A stretch of DNA of 64,000 nucleotides from Bacillota bacterium. Its GTDB lineage: Bacteria; Bacillota; Clostridia; Christensenellales; Aristaeellaceae. Numbering within the stretch: the first letter of the stretch is position 1; every line of letters starts with the position of its first letter. The notes under the pieces are model-generated. The model had not been told where the DNA came from and made no database searches. It saw only the letters and a program-made list of their open reading frames with translations. The position numbers and the translations under genes are program-made. Positions 53,424 to 63,285 of the stretch are shown one piece after another. The stretch is taken from the NCBI GenBank assembly GCA_023416655.1, contig JAEZHK010000020.1, forward strand, positions 15,742 to 79,741, in the 5' to 3' direction.

Positions 53424-54712
53424 AACCGATTGATCTTCGCGGCGCCTGTCCGGAGATGCCCGATCGCTATGATAGGATGTATGAAAATACGCTCGCGAGA
53501 TTGGAAAGGGAGCAGGTTCCCGTGAGGCGCAAGGCTTCAGTGGCGCTGATTGCGGCGCTGATTGCGGCGCTGCTCCTCGCGGGGCTGGCCTACGCCGCCA
53601 GCCAGTCGAGGATTCTGGAGCGACTGTTCCCATCGGGGAGGCCCGGCGAGGCCGCGCAGCGGCTGGTCACCCCGGTGATGGCGGCGAAGGCGGACGGCCC
53701 CTATTCCTTTTCCGTGGACGAGTGGCTCTTCGACGGCAACGGGCTGCACGTCGAGTGGACGGCAAAGTCCGCGTCCGGAGCGCTGACGATCTTCACCGCT
53801 GACGACATCGAGTCAACGTCTGTGGAACTCCTACGGCAGGGCCGGCAGGAGAGCCTGCAACTGGAAGAGTTTGTACCGCTGGGCGATTCACTGAACGGGC
53901 GCGCCGCCTCCCGGGAGTTCCACGGATACACGGTCGTCACGCTGCCGGAGGATATCGGCAGCAAGCCCTTCGACGTGACGATCCGGGGCGCGTTCCTCAA
54001 GCCCGTCGCACCCGTCGTAGTGGACGAGGACATCCAAGCGAACATCGCGCGACCCACTTGGATTGCGCGAACAGATGGAGATCAGGTATACCTTCATTTC
54101 GCGAGCATTGTGGTCCTGAACGCGGACGGAAGCCGGTCGGAGGAAGCGCCGGACGTCTGGAAGTACCTCTTGGCGCCGACGGACGAATCGTCCGGGAAGG
54201 AGCGGATGGATGCGTATGTGAAGGGGCTGGCCAAGCTTGGCTATGCGCAGCCACTTTCGGAGATGGAGCTGACCTTCACCGTCACCCCGGACACTGCGCA
54301 CATCCACCATACCGGAATCGAGGGGCCGTCCACCTTTGAATTTGGTGACCGAACCGTCACCATTACCCAGGCGGACTTTACCGCCGCCCACACCAGCATG
54401 GAGGGCGTGATGGTCGCCAAGGGCGACGCGACGGAGGAGGACCTTTTCAAGCTGTACTACGAGCTGCGCCCGGACGGGGAAGACCCTCCCGCGCGCATCA
54501 ACAGCGAAGAAAATTCCGGGCTGACCGACGAGGGGGTCGCCAGCGTCGAATTCCGTTTTTGGGGCGGCCCACTGTTCGAAGCACCAGTGAAGGTGGTCCT
54601 TAAAGCCTTCTGGTATCCGGACGGCCTGTTCAACGAAGCGACGGGTGAGAAAAACGTGCCTAAGCGCGTGCCTGAATACGACATCGCGCTCAGGCTGAAG
54701 AGGGTTCCCTGA
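53420..54712 (+). CDS. Anti-sigma factor-like membrane protein (DUF4179 type)
   Basis: 430 residues. A short cytoplasmic N-terminus (1-38) is followed by one membrane helix (about 39-59) and a large external domain of beta-rich repeats. The layout and coupling to the ECF gene match DUF4179 anti-sigma proteins of clostridia. It should hold the sigma factor at the membrane until an external signal is received. The signal is unknown. Confidence 0.8.
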   Translation: MKPIDLRGACPEMPDRYDRMYENTLARLEREQVPVRRKASVALIAALIAALLLAGLAYAASQSRILERLFPSGRPGEAAQRLVTPVMAAKADGPYSFSVDEWLFDGNGLHVEWTAKSASGALTIFTADDIESTSVELLRQGRQESLQLEEFVPLGDSLNGRAASREFHGYTVVTLPEDIGSKPFDVTIRGAFLKPVAPVVVDEDIQANIARPTWIARTDGDQVYLHFASIVVLNADGSRSEEAPDVWKYLLAPTDESSGKERMDAYVKGLAKLGYAQPLSEMELTFTVTPDTAHIHHTGIEGPSTFEFGDRTVTITQADFTAAHTSMEGVMVAKGDATEEDLFKLYYELRPDGEDPPARINSEENSGLTDEGVASVEFRFWGGPLFEAPVKVVLKAFWYPDGLFNEATGEKNVPKRVPEYDIALRLKRVP

Positions 54713-54726
54713 CCCAAAACTCCGAT

Positions 54727-54773
54727 ATATGCAAACTGAGGCGGCCGGAGCGATCCGGCCGCCTTTTGCATAT
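54727..54773. terminator. Bidirectional terminator between anti-sigma gene and cheB
   Basis: GGCGGCCGGA / TCCGGCCGCC stem (54740-54749 / 54754-54763) with a GCGA tetraloop and TTTT. Outer arms ATATGCAAA / TTTGCATAT extend the palindrome. Confidence 0.92.
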
Positions 54774-54790
54774 GGGTTCTTGGGATCATG

Positions 54791-55822
54791 TCACCGTTTG
54801 GACAGGTGTTGCACGAGTTCTCCGGGGATGGCGTCCAGGCTCAGCTGCTTCTCCACGCCGCCCAGGTCGAAGGCGATCTTGGGCATGCCGTAAACCACGC
54901 AGCTCTTTTCATCCTGGCCGATGGTGTACGCGCCGCTCTTGCGCATGCTGACGAGCCCGCGCGCGCCGTCCGAACCCATGCCGGTGAGCAGCACGCCCAC
55001 CGCCTTGTCGGCGCAGGCCTTGGCCATCGACTCGAACAGTACGTCCACCGATGGGCAGTGCCCGCTGACCTTCTCGCCCTCGAACACCTCCGCCTTGTAG
55101 CGGTCGCCCACGCGGCGGATCTGCATGTGCTTGTCGCCGGGTGCGATCAGCACGCTTCCGGGCTCGAGGAAATCCCCGTTTTCCGCCTCTTTGACATTGA
55201 GTGCGGTCTGCGTGTTCATGCGCTGGGCGAACATGCCCGAGAACACCGGGGGGATGTGCTGCACGATCGCGATGCCCGGCATGTTGGCGGGCAGCCCCTT
55301 GAGCACGCGGTAGATGGCCTCCGTGCCGCCGGTGGACGCGCCGATGGCGATGATCCGGCTCGTGTCGAACTGGGCTTGGGCGACCTTGACCTCTGTGATG
55401 ACGGCAGTCCGCCGCCGTACCTGCACTTTGGAGGCGATGACGATCTTCGCGATCAGGTCCTTCACGAAGCCGTCCATGCCCCGGGTGCTCTTCTCGTCCG
55501 GCTTGGTCACGAATTCGACCGCGCCGGCGCTCATGGCGTCAAAGACCGCATCCGAAATGCTGGAGACCACGATGACGGGGATGGGGTACTGCGAGAGGAG
55601 CCTTTTGATGAACTCGATGCCGTCCATCCGGGGCATCTGGATGTCGCAGGTGATGATGTCCGGGCTGGTCTCAAGGATCTTGTCCCGGGCCTCGAAGGCG
55701 TTGGAGGCCTTGGCCACCACCTCGATGCGTGGGTCGCTGGACAGGCCCCGGGAGAGGACCTCCCGGAATACCAGCGAATCATCCACAATCAGAACCCTGA
55801 TTTTTCTCATCTGTTGTTGCAT
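54791..55822 (-). CDS. cheB: Chemotaxis protein-glutamate methylesterase CheB
   Basis: 343 residues. The receiver domain (1-125) has phospho-acceptor Asp60 in ITCDIQMPRMDG. The methylesterase domain carries GASTGGTEA (catalytic Ser), QHIP (His) and TGMGSDG (Asp). It removes methyl groups from, and can deamidate, chemoreceptors. Last gene of the minus-strand che operon, 27 nt after cheR. Confidence 0.96.
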   Translation of the reverse strand: MQQQMRKIRVLIVDDSLVFREVLSRGLSSDPRIEVVAKASNAFEARDKILETSPDIITCDIQMPRMDGIEFIKRLLSQYPIPVIVVSSISDAVFDAMSAGAVEFVTKPDEKSTRGMDGFVKDLIAKIVIASKVQVRRRTAVITEVKVAQAQFDTSRIIAIGASTGGTEAIYRVLKGLPANMPGIAIVQHIPPVFSGMFAQRMNTQTALNVKEAENGDFLEPGSVLIAPGDKHMQIRRVGDRYKAEVFEGEKVSGHCPSVDVLFESMAKACADKAVGVLLTGMGSDGARGLVSMRKSGAYTIGQDEKSCVVYGMPKIAFDLGGVEKQLSLDAIPGELVQHLSKR

Positions 55823-55849
55823 AATGTCCTCGCTTCGCTGCGCTTGGGC

Positions 55850-56707
55850 TCACATCCTGCGGTAGACAGCCGGCAAGACGTACTTGTACTTGGACTTGGA
55901 GCGGTCAATCGCCTCCGAATGGCCGATGAACAGGTAACCGCCCGGCTCCGTCATGTCGTAGAGCTTGTTGATGATGGAAGCGCGCGTCTCCGCGTCAAAG
56001 TAGATCATCACGTTGCGGCAGAAGATCACATGGAACTTCTTCCGGAACGGGTACACCGGCTCAATCAGGTTGAAGCGCCGGTAGATCACCTCCTTTTTAA
56101 TGCGGTCCGCGATTTCGTAGTTGCCGTCCGGAAGGCGCTTCAGATAGCGCTGCTTCCACAGAGCCGGGAGCGGCTCGATCCGCTCCTGGGTGTACACGCC
56201 CCTGGACGCGTCCTTGAGCACCTTTTCCGAAAGGTCGGTCGCAAGCACTTGGCAATCCCAGCGGGATTTTTCCGTATCCAGGAATTCATCCAGAATCATG
56301 GCCAGCGCGTAGGGCTCTTCCCCCGTGGAACACGCCGCGCTCCAGACGCGCAGGTCTCTGTCCGCGACCTTGCTTTTCAGGTACGGGAGCACCGTGTCGC
56401 GGAAGTAGTTGAAGTGGGCCGGCTCACGCATGAAATAGGTGTGGTTCGTGGTGATCCGGTCCACCAACGCCGCGACAGACGCACCGCTCGTGTCGGCAAT
56501 CAGGGAATTGTAATACTCCGTGAAGGTCTTACGGCCCGATTGCGCGAGCACGCCGGCAAGACGGCTGGTGAGCAGCGTCTGCTTGGATTCCTTCAGGGAG
56601 ATGCCGCTGACCGAGTAGATCAATTGGGCGAGTTTGTGGTACTCCGCCTCGGTCATTTCGGGCATCGCCTGTGCCAGAAAAGAGTTGGGCGCGATGTTGA
56701 ATTCCAT
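55850..56707 (-). CDS. cheR: Chemotaxis protein methyltransferase CheR
   Basis: 285 residues. A helical N-terminal domain is followed by the SAM-binding domain with WSAACSTGEEPYALAM, LATDLSEKVL and FCRNVMIYFD. It methylates receptor glutamates. It lies between mcp and cheB in the operon. Confidence 0.96.
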   Translation of the reverse strand: MEFNIAPNSFLAQAMPEMTEAEYHKLAQLIYSVSGISLKESKQTLLTSRLAGVLAQSGRKTFTEYYNSLIADTSGASVAALVDRITTNHTYFMREPAHFNYFRDTVLPYLKSKVADRDLRVWSAACSTGEEPYALAMILDEFLDTEKSRWDCQVLATDLSEKVLKDASRGVYTQERIEPLPALWKQRYLKRLPDGNYEIADRIKKEVIYRRFNLIEPVYPFRKKFHVIFCRNVMIYFDAETRASIINKLYDMTEPGGYLFIGHSEAIDRSKSKYKYVLPAVYRRM

Positions 56708-56732
56708 GCGATCGTCCTTTCCGTGGGGAGGA

Positions 56733-58946
56733 TCAGTATTTTCCGAACTCGCTGTCGCTCAGGGAGATCTTGCGGGGCCTGTCGGGCGCTTCGTCCTCTT
56801 CACCCAGCGAGATCCGGGAGGGCTTGGCGGGCGCGAGGATGTCGTCGTCGCCCAGCGAGATCCTGGCGGGCCGCGCGGGGGCCGGGTTTACGGGGCGGGT
56901 GGAAAGGAGTTCACTCGCCTTGGTCAGCGGGCGCGGCGCGGCCTTCGCGGGCGCAGCTTTTTGAGGCGCGGGGCTGGCGGCCTTTTCGGGCCTTGCGCCA
57001 TTCGCCTTCTCCGGCGAGGCTTTTTCACTCGCTTTCCCCTTCGCTGCCGAAGCGCCGGAGGCGGCATCTTCCGGGTGGCTCTCGGCGCTTTCGGATTGCG
57101 CATGCCCGCCCTTCAGGTTGAAGCCGGCCACCTGGCTAAGCAGCGTATCGGCCTGCGCGGTCAGTTCCCTGGAGGCGGCGGCGGACTCCTGCGAAGTGGC
57201 GGAATTGGCCTGCACCACCTGCGAGATCTGATTCAGGCCCTGATTGATCTGCTCGATGCCGGTGGACTGCTCCCCGGTCGAAACGGAGATGCCGTGCACC
57301 AGCGCGGTCACGCGGGTGATCTCGTCCATGATCGCCTTCAGCGCTTCGGCGGTTTCGCGCGCCAGCTTGGCGCCGCCCGCCACGCTCCTGGAGGAGCCTT
57401 CGATGAGGCCGGAGGTCTCCTTGGCGGCGCTGGCGGATTTCGCGGCGAGGTTGCGGACTTCCTCGGCCACCACCGCAAAGCCCCTGCCGTGCTGTCCGGC
57501 GCGGGCGGCTTCCACCGCCGCGTTGAGCGCCAGGATGTTGGTCTGGAACGCGATGTCGTCAATCACCTTGATGATCCTGTGGATGTCGCTGGAGGAGTGG
57601 TCGATGTCTTCCATCGCCTTGAGCATGTCGGCCATCTTCCCGTTGCCGCGCTCGGCCAGGTCCCGGGTATTGGCGGCCAGCCTGTTGGCCTCCGACGCGC
57701 CCTCCGCGTTCAGCCTGGTCTGGGAGGCGAGCTGCTCCACGGAGGCGGACAGCTCTTCCAGCGCGCTGGCCTGCTGAGTCGCGCCTTGCGCCAGGTTCAT
57801 CCCCGACGACGCGACCTGCCGGGAGCCCACGGCCACCTGCTCGGAGGCGGAGCGGATGCTCGAGATGAGCTCGCTCATGTTGACCGACACCGTCTGCAAG
57901 GCCGTGCCGAGCATTCCGATCTCGTTGTTGTGGCGGACGTTGACGTCCACGTCCAGATCGCCGCGGGCAAACTTTTCCGCTGCCTGCACCATCGGGCGGA
58001 TGGGCTTGACGATCCGGTTCGCGATGAAGAACGCGACGCAGGCGCTGAGAAGCGCGAGGATGGCCGCCGCGCCCAGCAGGATCCACTGCAGCTGGGTGAT
58101 CTGTGCAAACACTTCCGCTTCGGGCGCTGTCAGCGCCATGAACCAGTTGGTGCCCGCAATGGGCGCGTACCCGGCGTACTTGGTTACGCCCTTGTAGGTA
58201 TAGCCGCCCAGGCCGGTATCACCGGCGACCATATGCTCCATGATGGCCGCGAGGCCCTGCTGCTCGGGATTGGCCTTGGCCTTTTCCAGCGTGCGATCCT
58301 GGGTGAATACCATCGTCCTGTCGGGGTGCGCCACCATGACGCCTTCCTTGTTGATGATGAAGGAATAGCCCGTTTTGGCGTAGGTGATGTCCGAGATCAG
58401 GTCGGACAGCTCATACCCGTCGGAGGTCATCATGAGTACACCCGACACGCCGCCGGCCAGGTTGAACACCGGCACCGAGTAGGTCATGGCCATCTTGTCG
58501 CCTTCCCCCGTGGGTGTGGGGTCGGTGACGGTGTTGTTTCCGATCATGCCCTGGTGGTAGCTTTCGTTGTCTCCGACCGGGTAGGACTTGCCGCTGCTGT
58601 CGTAGGCGGTTCCGGAGTTGTTGACAAACACCAGATCGAGGTAGCCATTGTCGGTCTGCACCCTGTCCAAAAGGGAGTACAGGCGGCTTTCGCTGATGTG
58701 GGCGCTCCAGAACAGGTCGTTCGTGGCGACGGCGCTCAGTTCACTATAATAGCCGTTCACGCGCTCGGAGATCAGGGCACTGTTCTGATGGGTGATGTCC
58801 CTCAGCGAATCCTCCATCGAGCTGTTGACGGCCGATTTGGACAGGGTCATCGCGGCTACGTAGAATACGGCGCAGAGCAAAATGCTCAAAATGGAAATCG
58901 AGACCACCATCTCAAGGCGAATGCTCTTGAGCTTCGTCTTCTTCAT
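56733..58946 (-). CDS. Methyl-accepting chemotaxis protein with long C-terminal tail
   Basis: 737 residues. N-terminal helix (about 10-33), dCache-type sensor (about 40-290), second helix (about 297-317), HAMP and the signalling domain with the hairpin tip [22 protein letters not shown]. After about residue 605 comes a tail of about 130 residues: first an Ala/Pro/Lys-rich stretch, then three repeats, [18 protein letters not shown] and RKISLSDSE, ending FGKY. dCache sensors usually bind amino acids or other small ligands. ATG 58946 is preferred to TTG 58955, which abuts the ribosome-binding site. Confidence 0.92.
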   Translation of the reverse strand: MKKTKLKSIRLEMVVSISILSILLCAVFYVAAMTLSKSAVNSSMEDSLRDITHQNSALISERVNGYYSELSAVATNDLFWSAHISESRLYSLLDRVQTDNGYLDLVFVNNSGTAYDSSGKSYPVGDNESYHQGMIGNNTVTDPTPTGEGDKMAMTYSVPVFNLAGGVSGVLMMTSDGYELSDLISDITYAKTGYSFIINKEGVMVAHPDRTMVFTQDRTLEKAKANPEQQGLAAIMEHMVAGDTGLGGYTYKGVTKYAGYAPIAGTNWFMALTAPEAEVFAQITQLQWILLGAAAILALLSACVAFFIANRIVKPIRPMVQAAEKFARGDLDVDVNVRHNNEIGMLGTALQTVSVNMSELISSIRSASEQVAVGSRQVASSGMNLAQGATQQASALEELSASVEQLASQTRLNAEGASEANRLAANTRDLAERGNGKMADMLKAMEDIDHSSSDIHRIIKVIDDIAFQTNILALNAAVEAARAGQHGRGFAVVAEEVRNLAAKSASAAKETSGLIEGSSRSVAGGAKLARETAEALKAIMDEITRVTALVHGISVSTGEQSTGIEQINQGLNQISQVVQANSATSQESAAASRELTAQADTLLSQVAGFNLKGGHAQSESAESHPEDAASGASAAKGKASEKASPEKANGARPEKAASPAPQKAAPAKAAPRPLTKASELLSTRPVNPAPARPARISLGDDDILAPAKPSRISLGEEDEAPDRPRKISLSDSEFGKY

Positions 58947-58961
58947 TTGTTCCAACCTGCC

Positions 58962-59477
58962 TTATGCGTTGTTTGCGGCTTCCTGATAGGCGGTCTCGGC
59001 CGGGGCTACGGACTCGAACTCATCGTCCGCGACCAGCTTTTCAAAATCCAGGAGCAGCTTGATCTCCTGGCCGACCTTGCCGATAGACTTGATGAACCGG
59101 TTGCTGCTGCCGTTGATCTTAGGCGGCTGGGAGATGCCCTCGTCGGGGATCTGGATCACTTCGCTCACGCTGTCCACGATGAGCCCCACGCACAGGGCGC
59201 CTGTTCGGGCCACGATGACGCAGGTGCGCTCGTTGTAGGCGATTTCGGGCTTTCCGAAGCGGAGCCGCACGTCCATCACCGGGATGATCTCGCCGCGCAG
59301 GTTGATGATGCCCTTGACGTAGTGCTTGACTTCCGGCAGCGTCGCGATGGGCTGCATCTGGATGATGTCGGTGATGAAGCTGATTGCCATTCCGTAGCAT
59401 TCCTGATCCAGGAAGAAGGTGAGGTACTTGCCGTGCAGCGTATCCTCAGCCGCCTGGTTGAAATTCATTTCACTCAT
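58962..59477 (-). CDS. cheW: Chemotaxis coupling protein CheW
   Basis: 171 residues. CheW fold with VKGIINLRGEIIPVMDVRLRFG and VDSVSEVIQI. It links receptors to CheA. It has a 4-nt overlap with cheA and AAGGAGG before its ATG. The C-terminus carries an extra acidic/Ala-rich tail of about 20 residues. Confidence 0.95.
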   Translation of the reverse strand: MSEMNFNQAAEDTLHGKYLTFFLDQECYGMAISFITDIIQMQPIATLPEVKHYVKGIINLRGEIIPVMDVRLRFGKPEIAYNERTCVIVARTGALCVGLIVDSVSEVIQIPDEGISQPPKINGSSNRFIKSIGKVGQEIKLLLDFEKLVADDEFESVAPAETAYQEAANNA

Positions 59478-61618
59478 GAAAGATCCTCCTTCGTTATCCC
59501 GTTGATGCTCGTTTCAACCAGCCAACCCGCGTCGAGGATCAGGCTGATGCTGCCTTCGCCCAGCAGCGTCAGGCCCGAGAGGCAACGGGACAGAGGCGTC
59601 TTTTTGAGGTAGGTGGGCAGCGCCTTGACCACGACCTGCTGCCTGCCCACCAGCTTGTCCACGAAGATGCAGCGCTTCTTGCCGTCCTGCTCCACCATCA
59701 TCAGGATGCCGTCGGGCAACTGAGAGACCGAGCTTTCGATCCCCCACTGGCGGTGCAGCCGGAGCACCGCGTAGCACTCGCCCCGCACCATGATCATCTC
59801 GTTGCCCTCGATGTCCCGGATGATGTCCTGCTGGCGGGGCTTGAAGGATTCGCAGATCGCCGAGATCGGCACCGTGAGGCGGGTATCGCCCACGCAGACG
59901 TTCATGCCGTCGAGGATGGCGATGGTGAGCGGGATCTTGAGCAGCACGTTCATGCCCTTGCCCAGCTCGCTCTCGATGGAGACCGAACCGCCGATGGCCG
60001 AGATGTTCTGCATGACCACGTCCATGCCCACGCCGCGCCCGCTGAACTCGGTCACCTTCTCCTTGGTGGAGAAGCCGGGCAGGAAGATCATGTTGTAGAC
60101 TTCACGGTCGGTGTAATCACTCTCGGGTTTGACCAGAAGGCCGTTCGTCCGGGCGCGGGCCAGGATCTTCTCCCGGCTCAGGCCGCGGCCGTCGTCCCGG
60201 ATGGAGATCAGCACATTGCCGCCGGCGTTCTGGGCTTCCAGCGTCACATTGGACGTGGCGCTCTTGCCCACGCGCGCCCGCTCTTCCGCGCTCTCGATGC
60301 CATGGTCGATGGAGTTGCGCACCAGGTGGATCAGCGGGTCCGCGATGTGCTCGATGACGTTCTTGTCCACGCTGGTGTCTTCGCCGATGAGCGTCAGCCG
60401 CACGTCCTTATTGAGGGCGCTCCCCATGTCCCGGACGATCCGGTGCATCCGGTGGAAGGTGGCCGACAGCGGAACCAGCCGCATCGACATCACCAACTCC
60501 TGCATCTCGGTCACGATCTTGCTCAGGTGCGCGGCGGACTTCTGGAAATCCGCCACCTCCAGTTTGGCGACCTCGGGGTTCTCCACCACCATGGTCTTGG
60601 CGATGACCAGTTCGCCCATCAGGTCCATCATCATGTCGAGCTTGTTGACGCTGACAGAGATGATCGACTGCGGCTGCTGATGGTACTGGGCGGAGGCGTC
60701 CGCGTTCGCGGCTGGCTTTTTCGCGGGTTCTGCGCCGTTTTTCGCATCGCCGGAAGGCTCATTCTCGTTTGACCCGGGCGAAGGCTCAGCGTCCCGGGCC
60801 GGGGCGCCTTCGTCTGCCTGGGGCGCGTCGCCCGACAGCTCCTCGCCGGTTTCCTGGACAATCTCCAGTTCGCTCAAAAACACCGTCTTGAGGAGCTTTT
60901 CGCGGACGTCGTCCAGCGCGAGTTCCGTCTCAAAGCGGATGGTGAACCCGCTGGAGCGGATCTTGTCGGCGCTCAGGCCGTTTTCCATGATGTCCGAGGG
61001 ATCGTAGGACAGAACTTTCGCGTATTCGCCCACTTCTACGGTGACCGAATAGGCCCGGACGTCCTCCATCGCGCAGCCGTCCTCAAACTGGATGACCGCC
61101 TTGTAGTGCTTCGCGCCCATGGTCTCCGGCGCGAGCAGGACGGGCGCGGGGACGCATTCGCCCAGCGGCGCTCTCGCGGCGCACCAGGTATGCGGTTCTT
61201 CCGCGCCCGAAATCACAGCCATCAACGCGTCGATCCGGTGGATCAGGAGCTCGTTGTCCTCCTGCCCGGCGGGCTGGCCCGTGCGGACATTCTCCATCTC
61301 CTGATTGATGAAGTCCATGCAGGAGAGGATCAGGTCGCTGACCGCGTGCGGATCGTACTGGGTCGAAGGGTTCTCGCGGATGTAGAAGAACAGGTCTTCC
61401 ATGCGGTGAGCCAGCTTGGCGATCCCGACGTAGGACATCATCGCGGCGGAACCCTTGATGGTGTGCATGATCCGGAAGACCTCGTTGACCTCCTCATGGG
61501 TAAAGCCGCCCTCGCGCTCCGCCGTGAGCACGGCCTGTTCCAGCTGCTGCGTGTTTTGACTCGTCTCAAATACGAACAGCTCGAGCAGGGAATCGTCCTG
61601 GTTCGTTTCCGGCGCCAT
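59474..61618 (-). CDS. cheA: Chemotaxis histidine kinase CheA
   Basis: 714 residues. HPt domain with phosphorylated His52 (MHTIKGSAAM), a CheY/CheB-binding P2 region, a Pro/Glu/Ala-rich linker (about 270-320), the dimerisation domain, the HATPase domain (IRDDGRGLSREKI, FSGRGVGMDVV) and the CheW-like regulatory domain. It autophosphorylates under receptor control and passes phosphate to CheY and CheB. Confidence 0.97.
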   Translation of the reverse strand: MAPETNQDDSLLELFVFETSQNTQQLEQAVLTAEREGGFTHEEVNEVFRIMHTIKGSAAMMSYVGIAKLAHRMEDLFFYIRENPSTQYDPHAVSDLILSCMDFINQEMENVRTGQPAGQEDNELLIHRIDALMAVISGAEEPHTWCAARAPLGECVPAPVLLAPETMGAKHYKAVIQFEDGCAMEDVRAYSVTVEVGEYAKVLSYDPSDIMENGLSADKIRSSGFTIRFETELALDDVREKLLKTVFLSELEIVQETGEELSGDAPQADEGAPARDAEPSPGSNENEPSGDAKNGAEPAKKPAANADASAQYHQQPQSIISVSVNKLDMMMDLMGELVIAKTMVVENPEVAKLEVADFQKSAAHLSKIVTEMQELVMSMRLVPLSATFHRMHRIVRDMGSALNKDVRLTLIGEDTSVDKNVIEHIADPLIHLVRNSIDHGIESAEERARVGKSATSNVTLEAQNAGGNVLISIRDDGRGLSREKILARARTNGLLVKPESDYTDREVYNMIFLPGFSTKEKVTEFSGRGVGMDVVMQNISAIGGSVSIESELGKGMNVLLKIPLTIAILDGMNVCVGDTRLTVPISAICESFKPRQQDIIRDIEGNEMIMVRGECYAVLRLHRQWGIESSVSQLPDGILMMVEQDGKKRCIFVDKLVGRQQVVVKALPTYLKKTPLSRCLSGLTLLGEGSISLILDAGWLVETSINGITKEDLS

Positions 61619-61630
61619 ATCGAAACCCCC

Positions 61631-61996
61631 TCAGTTCTTCGTCGCCACTTTAAGCAGCGTCTGCGTAATGTGTTCTTCTTTGTAGGGTTTCACGATGAAG
61701 GACTTGGCGCCGCTGAGGATAGCCTCTTTGACCATGCTCTCCTGGCCCATTGCCGAGATCATGACTACCTTCGCACCGGGATCGAACTCCCGGATCAGCT
61801 TGAGCGCCTCAATCCCGGTCATGTCCGGCATCGTGATGTCCATGGTGACTACGTCGGGCTTGAACTCCTTGTACTTGTCCACGCCCTCCTGGCCGTTTTT
61901 TGCATCCGCGATTACGGTGAATCCATGCTTGGTCAGAACGTTTTTAATCGCCAACCGCATGAACGCCGCGTCGTCAACCACCAATACACTGATCAA
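61631..61996 (-). CDS. cheY: Chemotaxis response regulator CheY
   Basis: 121 residues, a stand-alone receiver. Acidic pocket D8/D9, phospho-acceptor Asp53 in TMDITMPDMTG, the conserved switch residue in MISAMGQ and Lys in FIVKPYK. When phosphorylated it binds the flagellar switch. It overlaps the HD-GYP gene by 4 nt and precedes cheA by 12 nt. Confidence 0.95.
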   Translation of the reverse strand: MISVLVVDDAAFMRLAIKNVLTKHGFTVIADAKNGQEGVDKYKEFKPDVVTMDITMPDMTGIEALKLIREFDPGAKVVMISAMGQESMVKEAILSGAKSFIVKPYKEEHITQTLLKVATKN

Positions 61997-63099
61997 TGCG
62001 CTTCGCCTCCGCTAAGTGATCTATCCAGTCCAATGATTGTCACGCTCCACAGCGCGGGGTCGTTGAGAAGATCCAGTACCCTGTCATCCACGCGGGCTTC
62101 CCGATGGTCTATGTGAAGGATCTTCACCTTCGGGCGCATCAGCGCCTCCGGCTGGTTTGCCACCACAATGGCGAGCTTCCCGCTCGACAGCATGACCTTG
62201 CTGCCAATGGGGTAGGGCACAACCTTGGGCATGAAGGTGGAAACGACCTGTGGGTCGAACATGACGCCGGAATTGCCCATGATGTGCTCGATCGCCTCCG
62301 ACGGCGGGAGCGCCGAGTGATAGGATCGGTCGCTCGTCATGGCGTCGTACACGTCGCTGAGCGCGATGATCTTGCCCTCCAGCGGCTGCTTGTCGCCCAT
62401 GAGCCCCAGCGGATACCCGCCGCCGTCGTAGCGCTCGTGATGGGTGAGCACAGCGACGACCGACTCCAGCGGCCCGCCCCACTTCTCGCGCAGGTAATCG
62501 TAGCCGAAGGAGCTGTGACACTTCATCTTTTCGAATTCTTCGTCCGTCAGGGTGCCAGGCTTGTTGATAAGCTCCCTGGAAATAAAGACCTTGCCGATGT
62601 CGTGCATCAGGGCGCCCATCCCCAGCTTGTATAGCGCTGTCCTGTTCATGCCGGCGGAAATGCCAAGCAGAATGGAAAGCGTCGAAACGCTGACCGAGTG
62701 ATAGTACGTATACTCGTCATGGGCCTTGATGTCCGTCATGTTGATGAGCATGCTGCGATCGGATGTGAGTTCGTCGATGATGTCGTCCAGGTAATGCCGC
62801 AATTCAAAGATGGTGTTTACCTGGCCTTCCAGATTGCCAACTTCAATGTGGGAAAACAGCGCGCGCACGGCGTTGACCGCATTGCGCTTCAGGCGCTTAC
62901 TGATGATGCCAATGTCCTCCGCGACATCGTCCATGTTGTCGACGATGTAGGCATCCTTGTGCTGCATGGACTTAAGTCTGTAGATGTGCGACACGGTCAG
63001 CGTCTGACCGCACGTCAGAAGCACTTCGTTGTTCATGCCGAGCAGATCCCGGGCCAGGATCATGCCAGGTTTCAGGTTTTCTGGCTGTATGTAAATCAT
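61993..63099 (-). CDS. HD-GYP domain protein (probable cyclic-di-GMP phosphodiesterase)
   Basis: 368 residues. An N-terminal region of about 115 residues has no domain I can name. The HD-GYP domain has MHDIGKVFISRELI and HHERYDGGGYPLGLMG, both intact. A C-terminal beta domain of about 70 residues follows (GSKVMLSSGKLAIVVANQPE). Such proteins hydrolyse cyclic di-GMP and favour motility. It is the first gene of the che operon, so c-di-GMP breakdown and chemotaxis would be expressed together. Confidence 0.92.
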   Translation of the reverse strand: MIYIQPENLKPGMILARDLLGMNNEVLLTCGQTLTVSHIYRLKSMQHKDAYIVDNMDDVAEDIGIISKRLKRNAVNAVRALFSHIEVGNLEGQVNTIFELRHYLDDIIDELTSDRSMLINMTDIKAHDEYTYYHSVSVSTLSILLGISAGMNRTALYKLGMGALMHDIGKVFISRELINKPGTLTDEEFEKMKCHSSFGYDYLREKWGGPLESVVAVLTHHERYDGGGYPLGLMGDKQPLEGKIIALSDVYDAMTSDRSYHSALPPSEAIEHIMGNSGVMFDPQVVSTFMPKVVPYPIGSKVMLSSGKLAIVVANQPEALMRPKVKILHIDHREARVDDRVLDLLNDPALWSVTIIGLDRSLSGGEAH

Positions 63100-63206
63100 A
63101 TTGTCGCGCCATTTCCTTTGGTGCTTCGTTCATCGCGCGCCGCATCCTGCGTTCGCACAGCCCGCCTTCTCACGGGCAGCAGCGCTGCCCTGCGAGGCTG
63201 ATCTCC

Positions 63207-63234
63207 TATATACCCGGTCCGCCGCCCGGTGAAA
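63207..63234 (-). promoter_or_regulatory. Candidate promoter of the HD-GYP/che operon
   Basis: On the minus strand: TTTCAC, 16-nt spacer, TATATA. The leader of about 100 nt contains a GGGCAGC/GCTGCCC hairpin (63174-63190). Confidence 0.45.
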
Positions 63235-63242
63235 CCGGGAAG

Positions 63243-63277
63243 ATGGCCCCCGCCCCGCCTATGGAGGCGGGGGCCAT
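63243..63277 (-). terminator. Terminator of the flagellin gene
   Basis: ATGGCCCCCGCC / GGCGGGGGCCAT stem (63243-63254 / 63266-63277) 8 nt after the flagellin stop on the minus strand. The T-tract is weak. Confidence 0.75.
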
Positions 63278-63285
63278 GCCGCCGC

